The notes under the pieces were generated by a model. It made no database searches and had not been told where the DNA came from. It saw only the letters and a list, made by a program, of their open reading frames with translations. The translations under genes and the position numbers were made by a program. Below, one piece after another: positions 8,089-15,626 of a DNA stretch of 64,000 bases. The first letter of the stretch is position 1. Each line of letters starts with the position of its first letter. The stretch is from positions 1 through 64,000 of the forward strand of contig NHBK01000018.1 of assembly GCA_002173095.1 (NCBI GenBank), read 5' to 3'. The DNA is from Hyphomonadaceae bacterium TMED5 (lineage in GTDB: Bacteria > Pseudomonadota > Alphaproteobacteria > Caulobacterales > Hyphomonadaceae).

Positions 8089-8703
8089 ATGAAGCTCTAT
8101 AGTGCAAATGGCGCACCCAATCCGGACCGCGTGACCTTTTTCCTGAAGGAGAAAGGTAAAATGGATGCGGTTGAAGTGGTTGAGCTGTCTCTGCTGGACG
8201 GCCAGCACCGCAGCGAAGACTATAAGAAGGTGAATGAGCTTGCCCGCGTTCCTGCGCTGGAACTCGACGATGGGACGATCCTGGCCGAAAGCCGGGCCAT
8301 TTGTACCTATCTGGAAGGCATCTTCCCTGAGCCGAATCTCATGGGCGATACGCCGCTTGAAAAAGCGCAGATCGAAATGTGGGATCGCCGCGTGGAGCTG
8401 ATGCTCATGATGTCGATTGCAGGCTGGTTCCGACATGGCCATCCGAAAGCGGCGGCGCTCGAAGCGACCCAGTCGAAAGAATGGTCTGACCTGTCTGAGG
8501 CCGCGACGAAGAAAGCCTGCGATTATTTCGACTCAGTGCTTAGCAAGACGCCGTTCGTCGCGGGCGAGCGCTTTACCAATGCCGACATCACGCTGTTCGT
8601 CAGCATGCGGTTTGGCCTCTATATGCGCTATAAATGCTGGGAAGGGCGACCTGCGCTCGCAAAATGGTTTGAGAGCATGCAGGCCCGCCCTATGGGGCAA
8701 TAA
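8089..8703 (+). CDS. Glutathione S-transferase
   Basis: A 204-residue two-domain GST: thioredoxin-fold N-terminus (MKLYSANGAPNPDRVTFFLKEK, cis-Pro segment RVPALELDDGTILAESRAICTYLE near residues 55-75) and an all-helical C-terminal domain with the conserved FTNADITLFVSM N-capping/Asp motif near 162. Members conjugate glutathione to electrophiles or act as peroxidases or isomerases; the reaction is not deducible here. The strong ribosome site is inside the hairpin at 8061-8082. It converges on the thioesterase gene, with three bases between the two stops. Confidence 0.88.
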   Translation: MKLYSANGAPNPDRVTFFLKEKGKMDAVEVVELSLLDGQHRSEDYKKVNELARVPALELDDGTILAESRAICTYLEGIFPEPNLMGDTPLEKAQIEMWDRRVELMLMMSIAGWFRHGHPKAAALEATQSKEWSDLSEAATKKACDYFDSVLSKTPFVAGERFTNADITLFVSMRFGLYMRYKCWEGRPALAKWFESMQARPMGQ

Positions 8704-8706
8704 GGC

Positions 8707-9156
8707 CTAGTGAACCCGGCTGTTCGGTTTTGATTTGAGCACTTTAATCGTGCCTGAAAAGCTCAGGCATGGCGTGCCGTTTGCGGTGACCATGCCGCGA
8801 ACGAAAATCACCGAGCGGCCGGCCTTCGTCACTTCGCCACGCACTTCCATCAGATCACCGACATTGGCGGGGCTCAGAAAATCTGAGCTCATGGAGAGCG
8901 TAACGCCCGGCGTATCATCGCCCAGGACTTTGTCAGCAATGGTGAAAAGGCCGAAATCGGCAAAGGACATCATGCATCCGCCATGCATATTGCCATGGCC
9001 ATTCATGTGGCGAGGTTCAGCGCGGAAAGCGCCTACGGAAGCGCCATTCTCTTCAGTGCGGAAATAGAATGGGCCGATAAGCTGGGCTTCGAAAGCGTCG
9101 CTGTCCCAATATTTCCAGCCTTTGAATTCGCCTTCGTCCTGAATTTTCTGTCCCAT
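8707..9156 (-). CDS. PaaI-family hot-dog thioesterase
   Basis: A 149-residue acyl-CoA thioesterase-like protein. The family signature GHGNMHGGCMMSFADFGLF lies near residues 53-71: HGG and a following Asp are the usual catalytic area of the PaaI/YdiI hot-dog fold. Proteins of this type release acyl groups from CoA, often as housekeeping for aromatic or fatty-acid pathways. No operon partner is evident. The ribosome site is weak, so the start could shift slightly. Confidence 0.85.
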   Translation of the reverse strand: MGQKIQDEGEFKGWKYWDSDAFEAQLIGPFYFRTEENGASVGAFRAEPRHMNGHGNMHGGCMMSFADFGLFTIADKVLGDDTPGVTLSMSSDFLSPANVGDLMEVRGEVTKAGRSVIFVRGMVTANGTPCLSFSGTIKVLKSKPNSRVH

Positions 9157-9223
9157 AATAAACGGCCCCGTTCTCTAAGATCAGGACCGTCTTTAAGTAT
9201 AGAAATCGGGTAGGTCTAGGCCT

Positions 9224-9811
9224 CTATCCGATGCGTCGGACGGCGCCGCCACCAATGACGCTGCGGTTGACCTCAGGTGAACCGACATAACCGATCTCGC
9301 CGCCGCCAATGATGGAAACATTAAGTTCTGTAGCTGCCGCTACGTTAATGTCACCGCCGCCAACGATGGAGACATTCACCTCATTTGCGTGAACCGAGAG
9401 GGCATCGATCTGGCCTCCGCCGACAAGGGCGATATTGAGTTCGTCTGCATTCGGGAAGTCACCTTCGATGGCCATATCACCGCCGCCCGTAATGGCGATG
9501 TTCTCAAGCGATGGCATGGTGATGACAACACGGTCTGCATGGTTGTTCCGGCAGGACCGATCGCATTCGGCGACCAGTACATTGTCATCAAGGCCAATGA
9601 TCCAACCCTGTTGCTCGGCTTCCGGGTTCACCGCGAAGGTCTGACCGTGCTGAATGAGCACTTCGCCGCCGCCACGAAGGGTGAAGCCTTCAAAATCTGA
9701 GCGCGTAATATTTTGAGAGCCAATGACGTCCAGTTCGTCATCGTGATCAGCGTGGATAACGATACAGCCAGACACGAGTGTCGCAGCGAGCAGAAGTGGG
9801 ATCAGTTTCAT
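9224..9811 (-). CDS. Lipoprotein with GIN (DUF2807) beta-solenoid domain
   Basis: A 195-residue protein. A lipoprotein signal with lipobox LVSGC (Cys about residue 15) precedes a domain made of short strands with repeated triple-glycine turns: TLRGGGEVL, ITGGGDMAI, LVGGGQIDA, SIVGGGDIN, SIIGGGEIG, SVIGGGAVR. This is the pattern of the GIN (head-GIN, DUF2807) family, usually envelope proteins of unknown function with a right-handed parallel beta structure. The start at 9811 has CGGAGA at good spacing; 17 codons upstream in the open frame are unlikely. Two Cys (AECDRSCRN) could form a disulfide. Confidence 0.82.
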   Translation of the reverse strand: MKLIPLLLAATLVSGCIVIHADHDDELDVIGSQNITRSDFEGFTLRGGGEVLIQHGQTFAVNPEAEQQGWIIGLDDNVLVAECDRSCRNNHADRVVITMPSLENIAITGGGDMAIEGDFPNADELNIALVGGGQIDALSVHANEVNVSIVGGGDINVAAATELNVSIIGGGEIGYVGSPEVNRSVIGGGAVRRIG

Positions 9812-9986
9812 TGGTGTCTCCGTGTTATTGAAAAAGATACATAATTTATTGTTTTTCGGCAAGAGAAAATTTGATCACAAATTCTGGGCCTGCTTTTCCA
9901 TTGTCATATTATGCCTGCGGTTCTAGTTAGTGTTCGAGACTATATCGAAGTCCGGATAAGGCAGAATACTCGGGAGAAACGTATAA

Positions 9987-11147
9987 ATGGCCCATGATCA
10001 GGAAACACGTGACGCGTTGATCGAAATGGTTCGTCGCTTTGTAGACGAACAGTGCAAACCGGTTGAAGCGAAAGTGGCCGAAGAGGACGCCGTACCGCAG
10101 GATGTTGTGGATGGCATGAAAGAGCTGGGCCTGTTCGGCATTTCCATTCCTGAAGAATTTGGCGGCCTGGGCCTGAATATGGAAGAGGAAGTTCTGGTCG
10201 CGCTTGAGCTTGGCCAGACCTCTCCGGCATTCCGTTCTGTTGCAGGCACGAATATCGGTATTGGTTCGCAAGGTCTCGTCATGTGGGGCTCTGATGAGCA
10301 GAAGTCTCAATGGCTGCCAAAGATTGCCAGCGGCGAGGTGATCACATCTTTCTGTCTGACAGAGCCTGAGGCCGGGTCAGATGCAGGCAGCGTAAAGACA
10401 CGCGCTGAGCTGGATGGCGATCATTACGTGCTGAACGGTACGAAACGTTACATCACCAATGCGAACAAAGCCGACCTTCTGACGGTCATGGCGCGCACGG
10501 ATCAGGATACACCGGGCGGTAAGGGGCTTTCCGCTTTCATCGTTGAAACAACGACGCCCGGCGTGACGATTGGTAAGCCTGAGAAGAAAATGGGCCAGCA
10601 GGGCGCTCATGTCTGTGACGTGATCTTTGAAAACGCGCGTGTGCCGGTGGCAAACCGCCTTGGCAAAGAAGGCGACGGATTCAAAGTGGCAATGTCTGTT
10701 CTCGATCGCGGTCGTCTGCATATCTCTGCTGTCTGTACCGGCGTTGCCGAACGCCTGATCCACGAAATGACGAATTACGCTGTTGAGCGCAAACAATTCG
10801 GCGAGCCGATTGCGAACCACCAGCTGGTGCAGGCCATGATGGCCGATAGCTATGCTGAAGCCTATGCGGCGCGCTGCATGGTTCTCGATGCTGCGAAAAA
10901 GCGCGATGCAGGTGAGAATGTCACGCTGCTGGCGGCCAGCTGTAAACTGTTTGCATCAGAAATGGTTGGCCGCGTTGCTGACCGCGCGGTGCAGGTCTTC
11001 GGCGGCGCGGGCTATATTGCGGATTATGGCATTGAGCGGTTCTATCGCGATGTGCGTATCTTCCGCCTCTATGAAGGCACAACGCAGATCCAGCAGATCG
11101 TTATCGGTCGCGGTCTCGCCAAACTGGCAAAAGATGGCCTGATCTAA
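9987..11147 (+). CDS. Acyl-CoA dehydrogenase
   Basis: A 386-residue FAD flavoenzyme performing alpha,beta-dehydrogenation of acyl-CoA. The signature FCLTEPEAGSDAGSVKTRAE lies near residue 115 and contacts FAD and substrate. The C-terminal helical domain carries ERKQFGEPIANHQLVQ, QVFGGAGYIADYGIERFYRD and the YEGTTQIQQIVIGR segment, whose Glu is the usual catalytic base. Length and motifs are typical of short/medium-chain enzymes. GGGAGA lies before the start. Monocistronic, closed by a strong terminator. Confidence 0.93.
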   Translation: MAHDQETRDALIEMVRRFVDEQCKPVEAKVAEEDAVPQDVVDGMKELGLFGISIPEEFGGLGLNMEEEVLVALELGQTSPAFRSVAGTNIGIGSQGLVMWGSDEQKSQWLPKIASGEVITSFCLTEPEAGSDAGSVKTRAELDGDHYVLNGTKRYITNANKADLLTVMARTDQDTPGGKGLSAFIVETTTPGVTIGKPEKKMGQQGAHVCDVIFENARVPVANRLGKEGDGFKVAMSVLDRGRLHISAVCTGVAERLIHEMTNYAVERKQFGEPIANHQLVQAMMADSYAEAYAARCMVLDAAKKRDAGENVTLLAASCKLFASEMVGRVADRAVQVFGGAGYIADYGIERFYRDVRIFRLYEGTTQIQQIVIGRGLAKLAKDGLI

Positions 11148-11156
11148 GCTCTGACA

Positions 11157-11181
11157 AAGGCGGCCACTGGCCGCCTTTTTT
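11157..11181 (+). terminator. Rho-independent terminator of the acyl-CoA dehydrogenase gene
   Basis: AAGGCGGCC, loop ACT, GGCCGCCTT, continuing into a T-run: perfect GC-rich stem 10 nt after the stop codon. Confidence 0.9.
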
Positions 11182-11188
11182 ATTGGCG

Positions 11189-11269
11189 CTAATACCGGCT
11201 GTTATACTCAATCATCCCCAGGATCATGATTAGAAACGGTACACACAGCAGGATCAGATAGATGATCAT
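11189..11269 (-). CDS. Possible 26-residue membrane peptide
   Basis: The short frame reads MIIYLILLCVPFLIMILGMI followed by EYNSRY: one hydrophobic helix with a polar tail. It starts two bases after the stop of the 67-residue gene at 11272, the spacing of a translationally coupled pair. No clear ribosome-binding site exists. It may be a genuine small membrane protein, or the C-terminal piece of a longer protein in another frame, since the frame stays open upstream (QDWARVFDLT). Unrecognised. Confidence 0.3.
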   Translation of the reverse strand: MIIYLILLCVPFLIMILGMIEYNSRY

Positions 11270-11271
11270 TG

Positions 11272-11475
11272 TCAGGTCGAACACGCGCGCCCAGTCTTGC
11301 CACCCGTAACCTCTCCGGTTGCCTGCGTCGCGGCGGCATAATGTGTTTTGAGGTTGGAGTTTGAGTTGCCGTCTGACTTAGCGTCGAGACGCTTCATAAT
11401 GCGCGCACGGCGTGCCCGCATGCGATCATACATCGCCTTGTTTTCAGAATGCTTCAACACTGGCTCCCTTGCCAA
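11272..11475 (-). CDS. Small basic hypothetical protein
   Basis: A 67-residue protein rich in Arg, Lys and Met in its first half (MYDRMRARRARIMKRLDAK) and in Ser, Thr and Gly in its second half. No family recognised, no membrane segment or signal peptide. Located between the terminator at 11157 and the divergent maleylacetoacetate isomerase gene, with a hydrophobic 26-codon frame directly downstream. The first half has the look of a helical nucleic-acid-binding or coiled protein, but this is only composition. Confidence 0.35.
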   Translation of the reverse strand: MAREPVLKHSENKAMYDRMRARRARIMKRLDAKSDGNSNSNLKTHYAAATQATGEVTGGKTGRACST

Positions 11476-11586
11476 CGCCGCCTACCATACGAGCATTACG
11501 TGAATGTAATGTGGTGTGTCTCAGTCGTGATTACAAGCAAAATCGGCTAGCGTGTAAGCACAGGTCAGGCAGGACAGGACAATCAA

Positions 11587-12234
11587 ATGAAACTCTTCAG
11601 CTTCTGGCAGTCATCGGCATCTTATCGCGTGCGGATCGCGCTCAATCTGAAGGGATTGGACGCTCACTACGTGTCCATCAATCTGTCCCCGGATGTGCAG
11701 GCGCAATTAAAGCCAGACTATCTGGACCTGAACCCTGAGGGGCGTATCCCTGCGATTGCGGTGGATGAGGGGCTGATTGGTCAGAGCATGGCCATTATGG
11801 AATGGCTGGAGGAGCTGCACCCCGAACCCGCATTATTGCCCGGTGACCCGTGGCAGCGGGCGAAATGCCGCCAGTTCGCAAACACCATCGCTTGCGATAT
11901 TCATCCGCTGAACAATGCTTCGGTTCTGCGCTGGCTGACGGGTGAGCTGGAGGTAGAGCAAGCCAAGCTGATGAAATGGTATAAGCACTGGATCAATCGG
12001 GGCTTTGAGCCATTGGAAAAACAGGCTGCTGCCAGCGAGGCTGAGTTTTTGTTTGGAGATGCGCCGGGCATGGCAGAAATCTGCCTCATCCCGCAAATGT
12101 TCAAAGGCCGTCAGTTTGGAATGAAGTTTGAAACATTCCCCACGCTTTGCGCGCTGGAGGAAAAGTGTCTGACCTTGGACGCGTTTGAGCGCGCCCGGCC
12201 GGAAAACCAGCCGGACGCGCCTGAAAATCTCTAG
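11587..12234 (+). CDS. maiA: Maleylacetoacetate isomerase (Zeta-class GST)
   Basis: A 215-residue Zeta-class GST that isomerises maleylacetoacetate to fumarylacetoacetate in tyrosine/homogentisate breakdown. The Zeta active-site motif is visible at residues 9-15 as SSASYRVRIALNLKG (canonical SSCSWRVRIAL; the central Cys is Ala here and Trp is Tyr). NPEGRIPAI at 51-59 is the cis-Pro loop. No homogentisate dioxygenase or fumarylacetoacetase is next to it, so a broader GST role cannot be excluded, and the Cys to Ala change deserves note because that Cys contributes in characterised enzymes. It overlaps the convergent hspQ stop by four bases. Confidence 0.8.
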   Translation: MKLFSFWQSSASYRVRIALNLKGLDAHYVSINLSPDVQAQLKPDYLDLNPEGRIPAIAVDEGLIGQSMAIMEWLEELHPEPALLPGDPWQRAKCRQFANTIACDIHPLNNASVLRWLTGELEVEQAKLMKWYKHWINRGFEPLEKQAAASEAEFLFGDAPGMAEICLIPQMFKGRQFGMKFETFPTLCALEEKCLTLDAFERARPENQPDAPENL

Positions 12235-12560
12235 TTCGAAAGTTCGGGGCGAACCGTATAGGCCGGACCATCCCGGTTCAGAAAAATTTCGTCGATCTGT
12301 GGGTGGTCCACAGGACCGCCTGCTGCATCATCCAGCAGGTTTTGTTCGGATACATAAGCCACATAATGGCTCTGATCATTTTCCGCCAACAGGTGATAGA
12401 AGGGCTGATCCTTCTGTGGACGGACATTCTCAGGAATCGACTCCCACCATTCGTCCGAATTGGAGAATTCCGGGTCGACGTCGAAGATTACGCCTCGAAA
12501 TGGGTAGAGGCGGTGCTTGACGACCTGGCCGATCTGAAATTTTGCCATGCGATCTGTCAT
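12231..12560 (-). CDS. hspQ: Heat-shock protein HspQ (YccV-like, hemimethylated-DNA-binding fold)
   Basis: A 109-residue HspQ/YccV-domain protein: AKFQIGQVVKHRLYPFRGVIFDVDPEF at the N-terminus, then DQPFYHLLAE and YVAYVSEQNL. Members adjust Lon protease specificity (HspQ) or bind hemimethylated DNA. It is cytosolic. The ATG at 12560 has GAGG at nine-base spacing; an ATG four codons downstream (MAKFQ) also fits the conserved N-terminus. Single gene, convergent with maiA. Confidence 0.88.
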   Translation of the reverse strand: MTDRMAKFQIGQVVKHRLYPFRGVIFDVDPEFSNSDEWWESIPENVRPQKDQPFYHLLAENDQSHYVAYVSEQNLLDDAAGGPVDHPQIDEIFLNRDGPAYTVRPELSN

Positions 12561-12692
12561 ATAAAACAACCTCGTCACTTAACGTTCCAAGTAAAGATAG
12601 AGAGCGATTATTGCCTCAACAAGGTCTGAAAGCTTTTGCAACTGCGAGAGCTCTGCTAACCTGCTGTCAACTTAGTCATTTAAAGCGGTGTT

Positions 12693-13832
12693 ATGCTCAC
12701 CTCCAAAGCGTCTCAAAATAAGAGACGTCGGCGGCCGAAACAGAAAAAATCCGAACGAAAGCCGGTTTATGCGGCTATCGACCTCGGTACAAACAATTGT
12801 CGCTTGCTGGTCGCTGAAGAAAAGGGCCAGCGGTTTCGTGTTGTCGACTCGTATTCACAGATCGTCCGGCTGGGCGAAGGTTTAACGTCATCAGGCAAGC
12901 TGTCTGATGCTGCGATTGCGCGCACGATCGAGGCGCTCAAAACCATTCGTGACAAGTTGAAATCCCATAATGTGAAGCGCCTGCGCTGTGTCGCGACGCA
13001 AGCCTGTCGCGCGGCAGATAATGGTCGGGATTTCATTGAGCTGGTGCAGAAGGAAGTTGGTTTTTCTTTCAAGGTGATTTCGCCAAAGGAAGAAGCCCGG
13101 CTTGCGGTGGTTGGCGCGCTGGACCTGATCGACCCTAAAAAAGAAGTGGCGCTGGTCGTCGATATTGGCGGGGGTTCAACAGAGCTATGCTGGGTGGATG
13201 CCGCGAAAGCCCGCAAAAAGGGTATGAAGGGCTCGCTGGAGAAGACGCCAATGCTGGCCTGGGCAAGCTTTCCACTGGGCGTGGTGACGCTCTCTGAGCA
13301 ATTCCCTGAACGCAATGACCCGGATTGGTATCCGGAGATGCTGAGCTATGCGCGCAATATGCTTCAAGGGTTTGAGCGCGGGCTCGAGTTTTCCGAGGCG
13401 TTCGCCCAGAATAGAGGGCATCTGATCGGGACCAGCGGAACGGTAACCAGCCTTTGTGCTGTACATCTGGATCTTGATCGCTATATCCGCTCCGTCGTGG
13501 ATGGCAGCTGGTTCGCGCGTGATGATGCGCTGGCGGCGCGTGCCCGACTATCCTCTCTCACACGAGAAGAGCGGTCTCAGATTGGTTGTATCGGTGATGG
13601 CCGGTCTGATCTCGTTCTTGCGGGCTGTGCAATCCTGGAGGCGATCTGGGAGCTTTGGCCGTGTGATCAGATGCGTGTTGCGGATAGAGGGCTGCGCGAA
13701 GGCCTGTTGATCTCGCTGATTCACGGCAAGCCTGCGCGCAAACGCAAGCGCAAGCCGAAGACTAAAGACAATGACAGTTCAGCGCCTGACGACACGGCGG
13801 CTGAGCAGGAGACACATGACAATGTCGAATGA
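12693..13832 (+). CDS. Ppx/GppA-family exopolyphosphatase
   Basis: A 379-residue member of the ASKHA fold that hydrolyses polyphosphate or pppGpp. After a Lys/Arg-rich N-terminus come YAAIDLGTNNCRLLVAEE (phosphate 1 loop, about residue 27), VVDIGGGSTELCW (phosphate 2, about 155) and GTSGTVTSL (about 248). The long C-terminal HD-like extension of E. coli Ppx is absent, as in other alphaproteobacterial members. A basic tail (KPARKRKRKPK) ends the protein. It overlaps rlmE by 17 nt, a coupling often seen in Caulobacterales. Ppx versus GppA activity cannot be told apart from the sequence. Confidence 0.9.
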   Translation: MLTSKASQNKRRRRPKQKKSERKPVYAAIDLGTNNCRLLVAEEKGQRFRVVDSYSQIVRLGEGLTSSGKLSDAAIARTIEALKTIRDKLKSHNVKRLRCVATQACRAADNGRDFIELVQKEVGFSFKVISPKEEARLAVVGALDLIDPKKEVALVVDIGGGSTELCWVDAAKARKKGMKGSLEKTPMLAWASFPLGVVTLSEQFPERNDPDWYPEMLSYARNMLQGFERGLEFSEAFAQNRGHLIGTSGTVTSLCAVHLDLDRYIRSVVDGSWFARDDALAARARLSSLTREERSQIGCIGDGRSDLVLAGCAILEAIWELWPCDQMRVADRGLREGLLISLIHGKPARKRKRKPKTKDNDSSAPDDTAAEQETHDNVE

Positions 13833-14532
13833 CGAAAAAAGACGCTGGACCGGCAAGGGTATTGGTGCGGGCAAAGGGTCTGCTGGCCGAACGGCCAAAA
13901 AGAAAACGCCCGCCTATAATGCGCGTACGGAAAGCTCCAAGCGCTGGATTGAGCGCCAACTGTCTGACCCTTATGTGAAAAAGGCTCAGTCTGCCGGGTA
14001 TCGCTCCCGTGCAGCGTTCAAGCTTTTGGAGCTGCAGGAGAAGTTCTCGCTCATTCGTCCGAATGACGCCGTCGTCGACCTTGGCGCCGCACCGGGCGGT
14101 TGGGTGCAGGTGTCTCAGGCGCTTGGCGCGTCCAAGGTTGTAGGTATCGACCTTCTCGAGATTGAGCCGATTGCGGGCGCAGTCCTCCTGCAGGGCGATG
14201 TCGCGGATGAGGCTATTATGGCTGAGCTGGAAAAAGAACTCGGCGGAAAGGCCGATGTCGTGCTGTCAGATATGGCCGCGAACACTACCGGGCACCGTCA
14301 GACAGACCATTTGCGTACCGTTGCACTTGTCGAGCTCGCCATCGATTTTGCGCTTGAGACTTTGAATCCTGGCGGCAACTTCTGTTCGAAGGTTTTTCAG
14401 GGTGGGACGAGTCCCGCCTTGCTTGATCGTTTGAAGCAATCATTTGAAGATGTGAAGCATGCGAAGCCTCCGGCAAGTCGTACAAACTCGCCAGAAATAT
14501 ATGTGATTGCGAAAGGCTTCAGGGGCAACTAA
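13816..14532 (+). CDS. rlmE: 23S rRNA (uridine-2'-O-)-methyltransferase RlmE (FtsJ/RrmJ)
   Basis: A 238-residue SAM-dependent methyltransferase modifying U2552 of 23S rRNA during large-subunit maturation. A basic tail of about 45 residues precedes the RrmJ domain: SRAAFKLLELQEKF (catalytic Lys), VVDLGAAPGGWVQV (SAM loop), LSDMAANTTGHRQTDH (catalytic Asp), CSKVFQGG (second Lys), with a C-terminal Glu in NSPEIYVIAKGF, giving the K-D-K-E tetrad. AGGAG before the ATG at 13816 fixes the start inside the end of the ppx gene. Confidence 0.95.
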   Translation: MTMSNDEKRRWTGKGIGAGKGSAGRTAKKKTPAYNARTESSKRWIERQLSDPYVKKAQSAGYRSRAAFKLLELQEKFSLIRPNDAVVDLGAAPGGWVQVSQALGASKVVGIDLLEIEPIAGAVLLQGDVADEAIMAELEKELGGKADVVLSDMAANTTGHRQTDHLRTVALVELAIDFALETLNPGGNFCSKVFQGGTSPALLDRLKQSFEDVKHAKPPASRTNSPEIYVIAKGFRGN

Positions 14533-14795
14533 ACGGCGCATGTAAACGCATTCACTATACATGGATATACTTCGGCATAATACGTTTTGAGATTGTAATA
14601 GTCTTATTAATTCAGCAGCCTATGATGTATATTTGATCAAAATCAAATAAAACTTCCGCCTTGGACGTGTTATCGGTAGATTAACCATAAACTCCAATGT
14701 TAACGCTCACGCCAATGAAAATATTGGCGTCAGGGATGACAAGAGATCGTTCTGCGCCTGGATTGGCCCTTGGTGGTCCGGGAAAGAAACAAAAT

Positions 14796-15461
14796 ATGCA
14801 CGAACATACGGAAGAGGGGCTTCCGAAGCCGAAACGGCGTAGAGTCCCTAATGCGGAGCGGAGCGCAACGACGCGTGCGAAGCTTATCGAAGCAACGATC
14901 AAGTCGCTTTATGAGCTCGGATATCATCAAACCACCACCGTTTTAGTCGCTGAGCGTGCGGGCGTGAGTCGGGGGGCTATGCTGCACCAGTTTCCCACAA
15001 AAGCGGACCTCATGATGGCTGCGGCGTATAAGATTCGTGACATGCGCCTTGAGCGTCATCAAGAGAAGCTGGGTGAGCTAGAAAAGGCAGAAGACAAATT
15101 TCTGGCATTGATTGATGTGCTTTGGGAGGGGTTGTTATCATCTTCCGGCGTGGCGCGAATTGAGCTGATGCTGAGTACGCGCAGTGATCCTGATCTTTGC
15201 GACCGTTTCGAAGTTTTCAATGATGAAATCGATCGAAATCATAAGAAGCGGGTCTGGGAGCTCTGTGAGGCCGCCGGCATGAGCTCGGAGAATCAAAAGC
15301 AACAGATCAATGCATTCGTCCAACTCTATGCAGCTGCTTTGCGGGGGTTGGCCATCGATGCGCTTCGTCCTGCATCACGCGATGGAGCGGGCGATTCGGT
15401 AGAATTGTTGAAACGCTTCCAGGCGCAGTTTTTCGAGCAAATTCTGAAATCTAACGGCTGA
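14796..15461 (+). CDS. TetR-family transcriptional regulator
   Basis: A 221-residue regulator: HTH of about 45 residues (ATIKSLYELGYHQTTTVLVA, then ERAGVSRGAMLHQFPTKADL) near residues 30-75, and a helical ligand-binding domain. The start is uncertain: the frame is open to 14697 with ATGs at 14697, 14715, 14736 and 14796; 14796 gives the usual short tail before the HTH. It sits 166 nt upstream of the very large TonB receptor on the same strand and may control it. Upstream (14533-14795) is AT-rich non-coding DNA that probably holds its promoter. Confidence 0.82.
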   Translation: MHEHTEEGLPKPKRRRVPNAERSATTRAKLIEATIKSLYELGYHQTTTVLVAERAGVSRGAMLHQFPTKADLMMAAAYKIRDMRLERHQEKLGELEKAEDKFLALIDVLWEGLLSSSGVARIELMLSTRSDPDLCDRFEVFNDEIDRNHKKRVWELCEAAGMSSENQKQQINAFVQLYAAALRGLAIDALRPASRDGAGDSVELLKRFQAQFFEQILKSNG

Positions 15462-15626
15462 AACGACGATTCACTGCGTGAACGCGCCTGTCACTTTTAA
15501 GTCAAAGAAGTGAGAGCGAGCTACTGATCACGTTCACAAAACCTATTTACAATCTCACTATTCTGCACTCCTATTGCCTCCAAGACCTTAAAAAGAGGTC
15601 GGTATAAAAATATAGTGGAGGAAATT

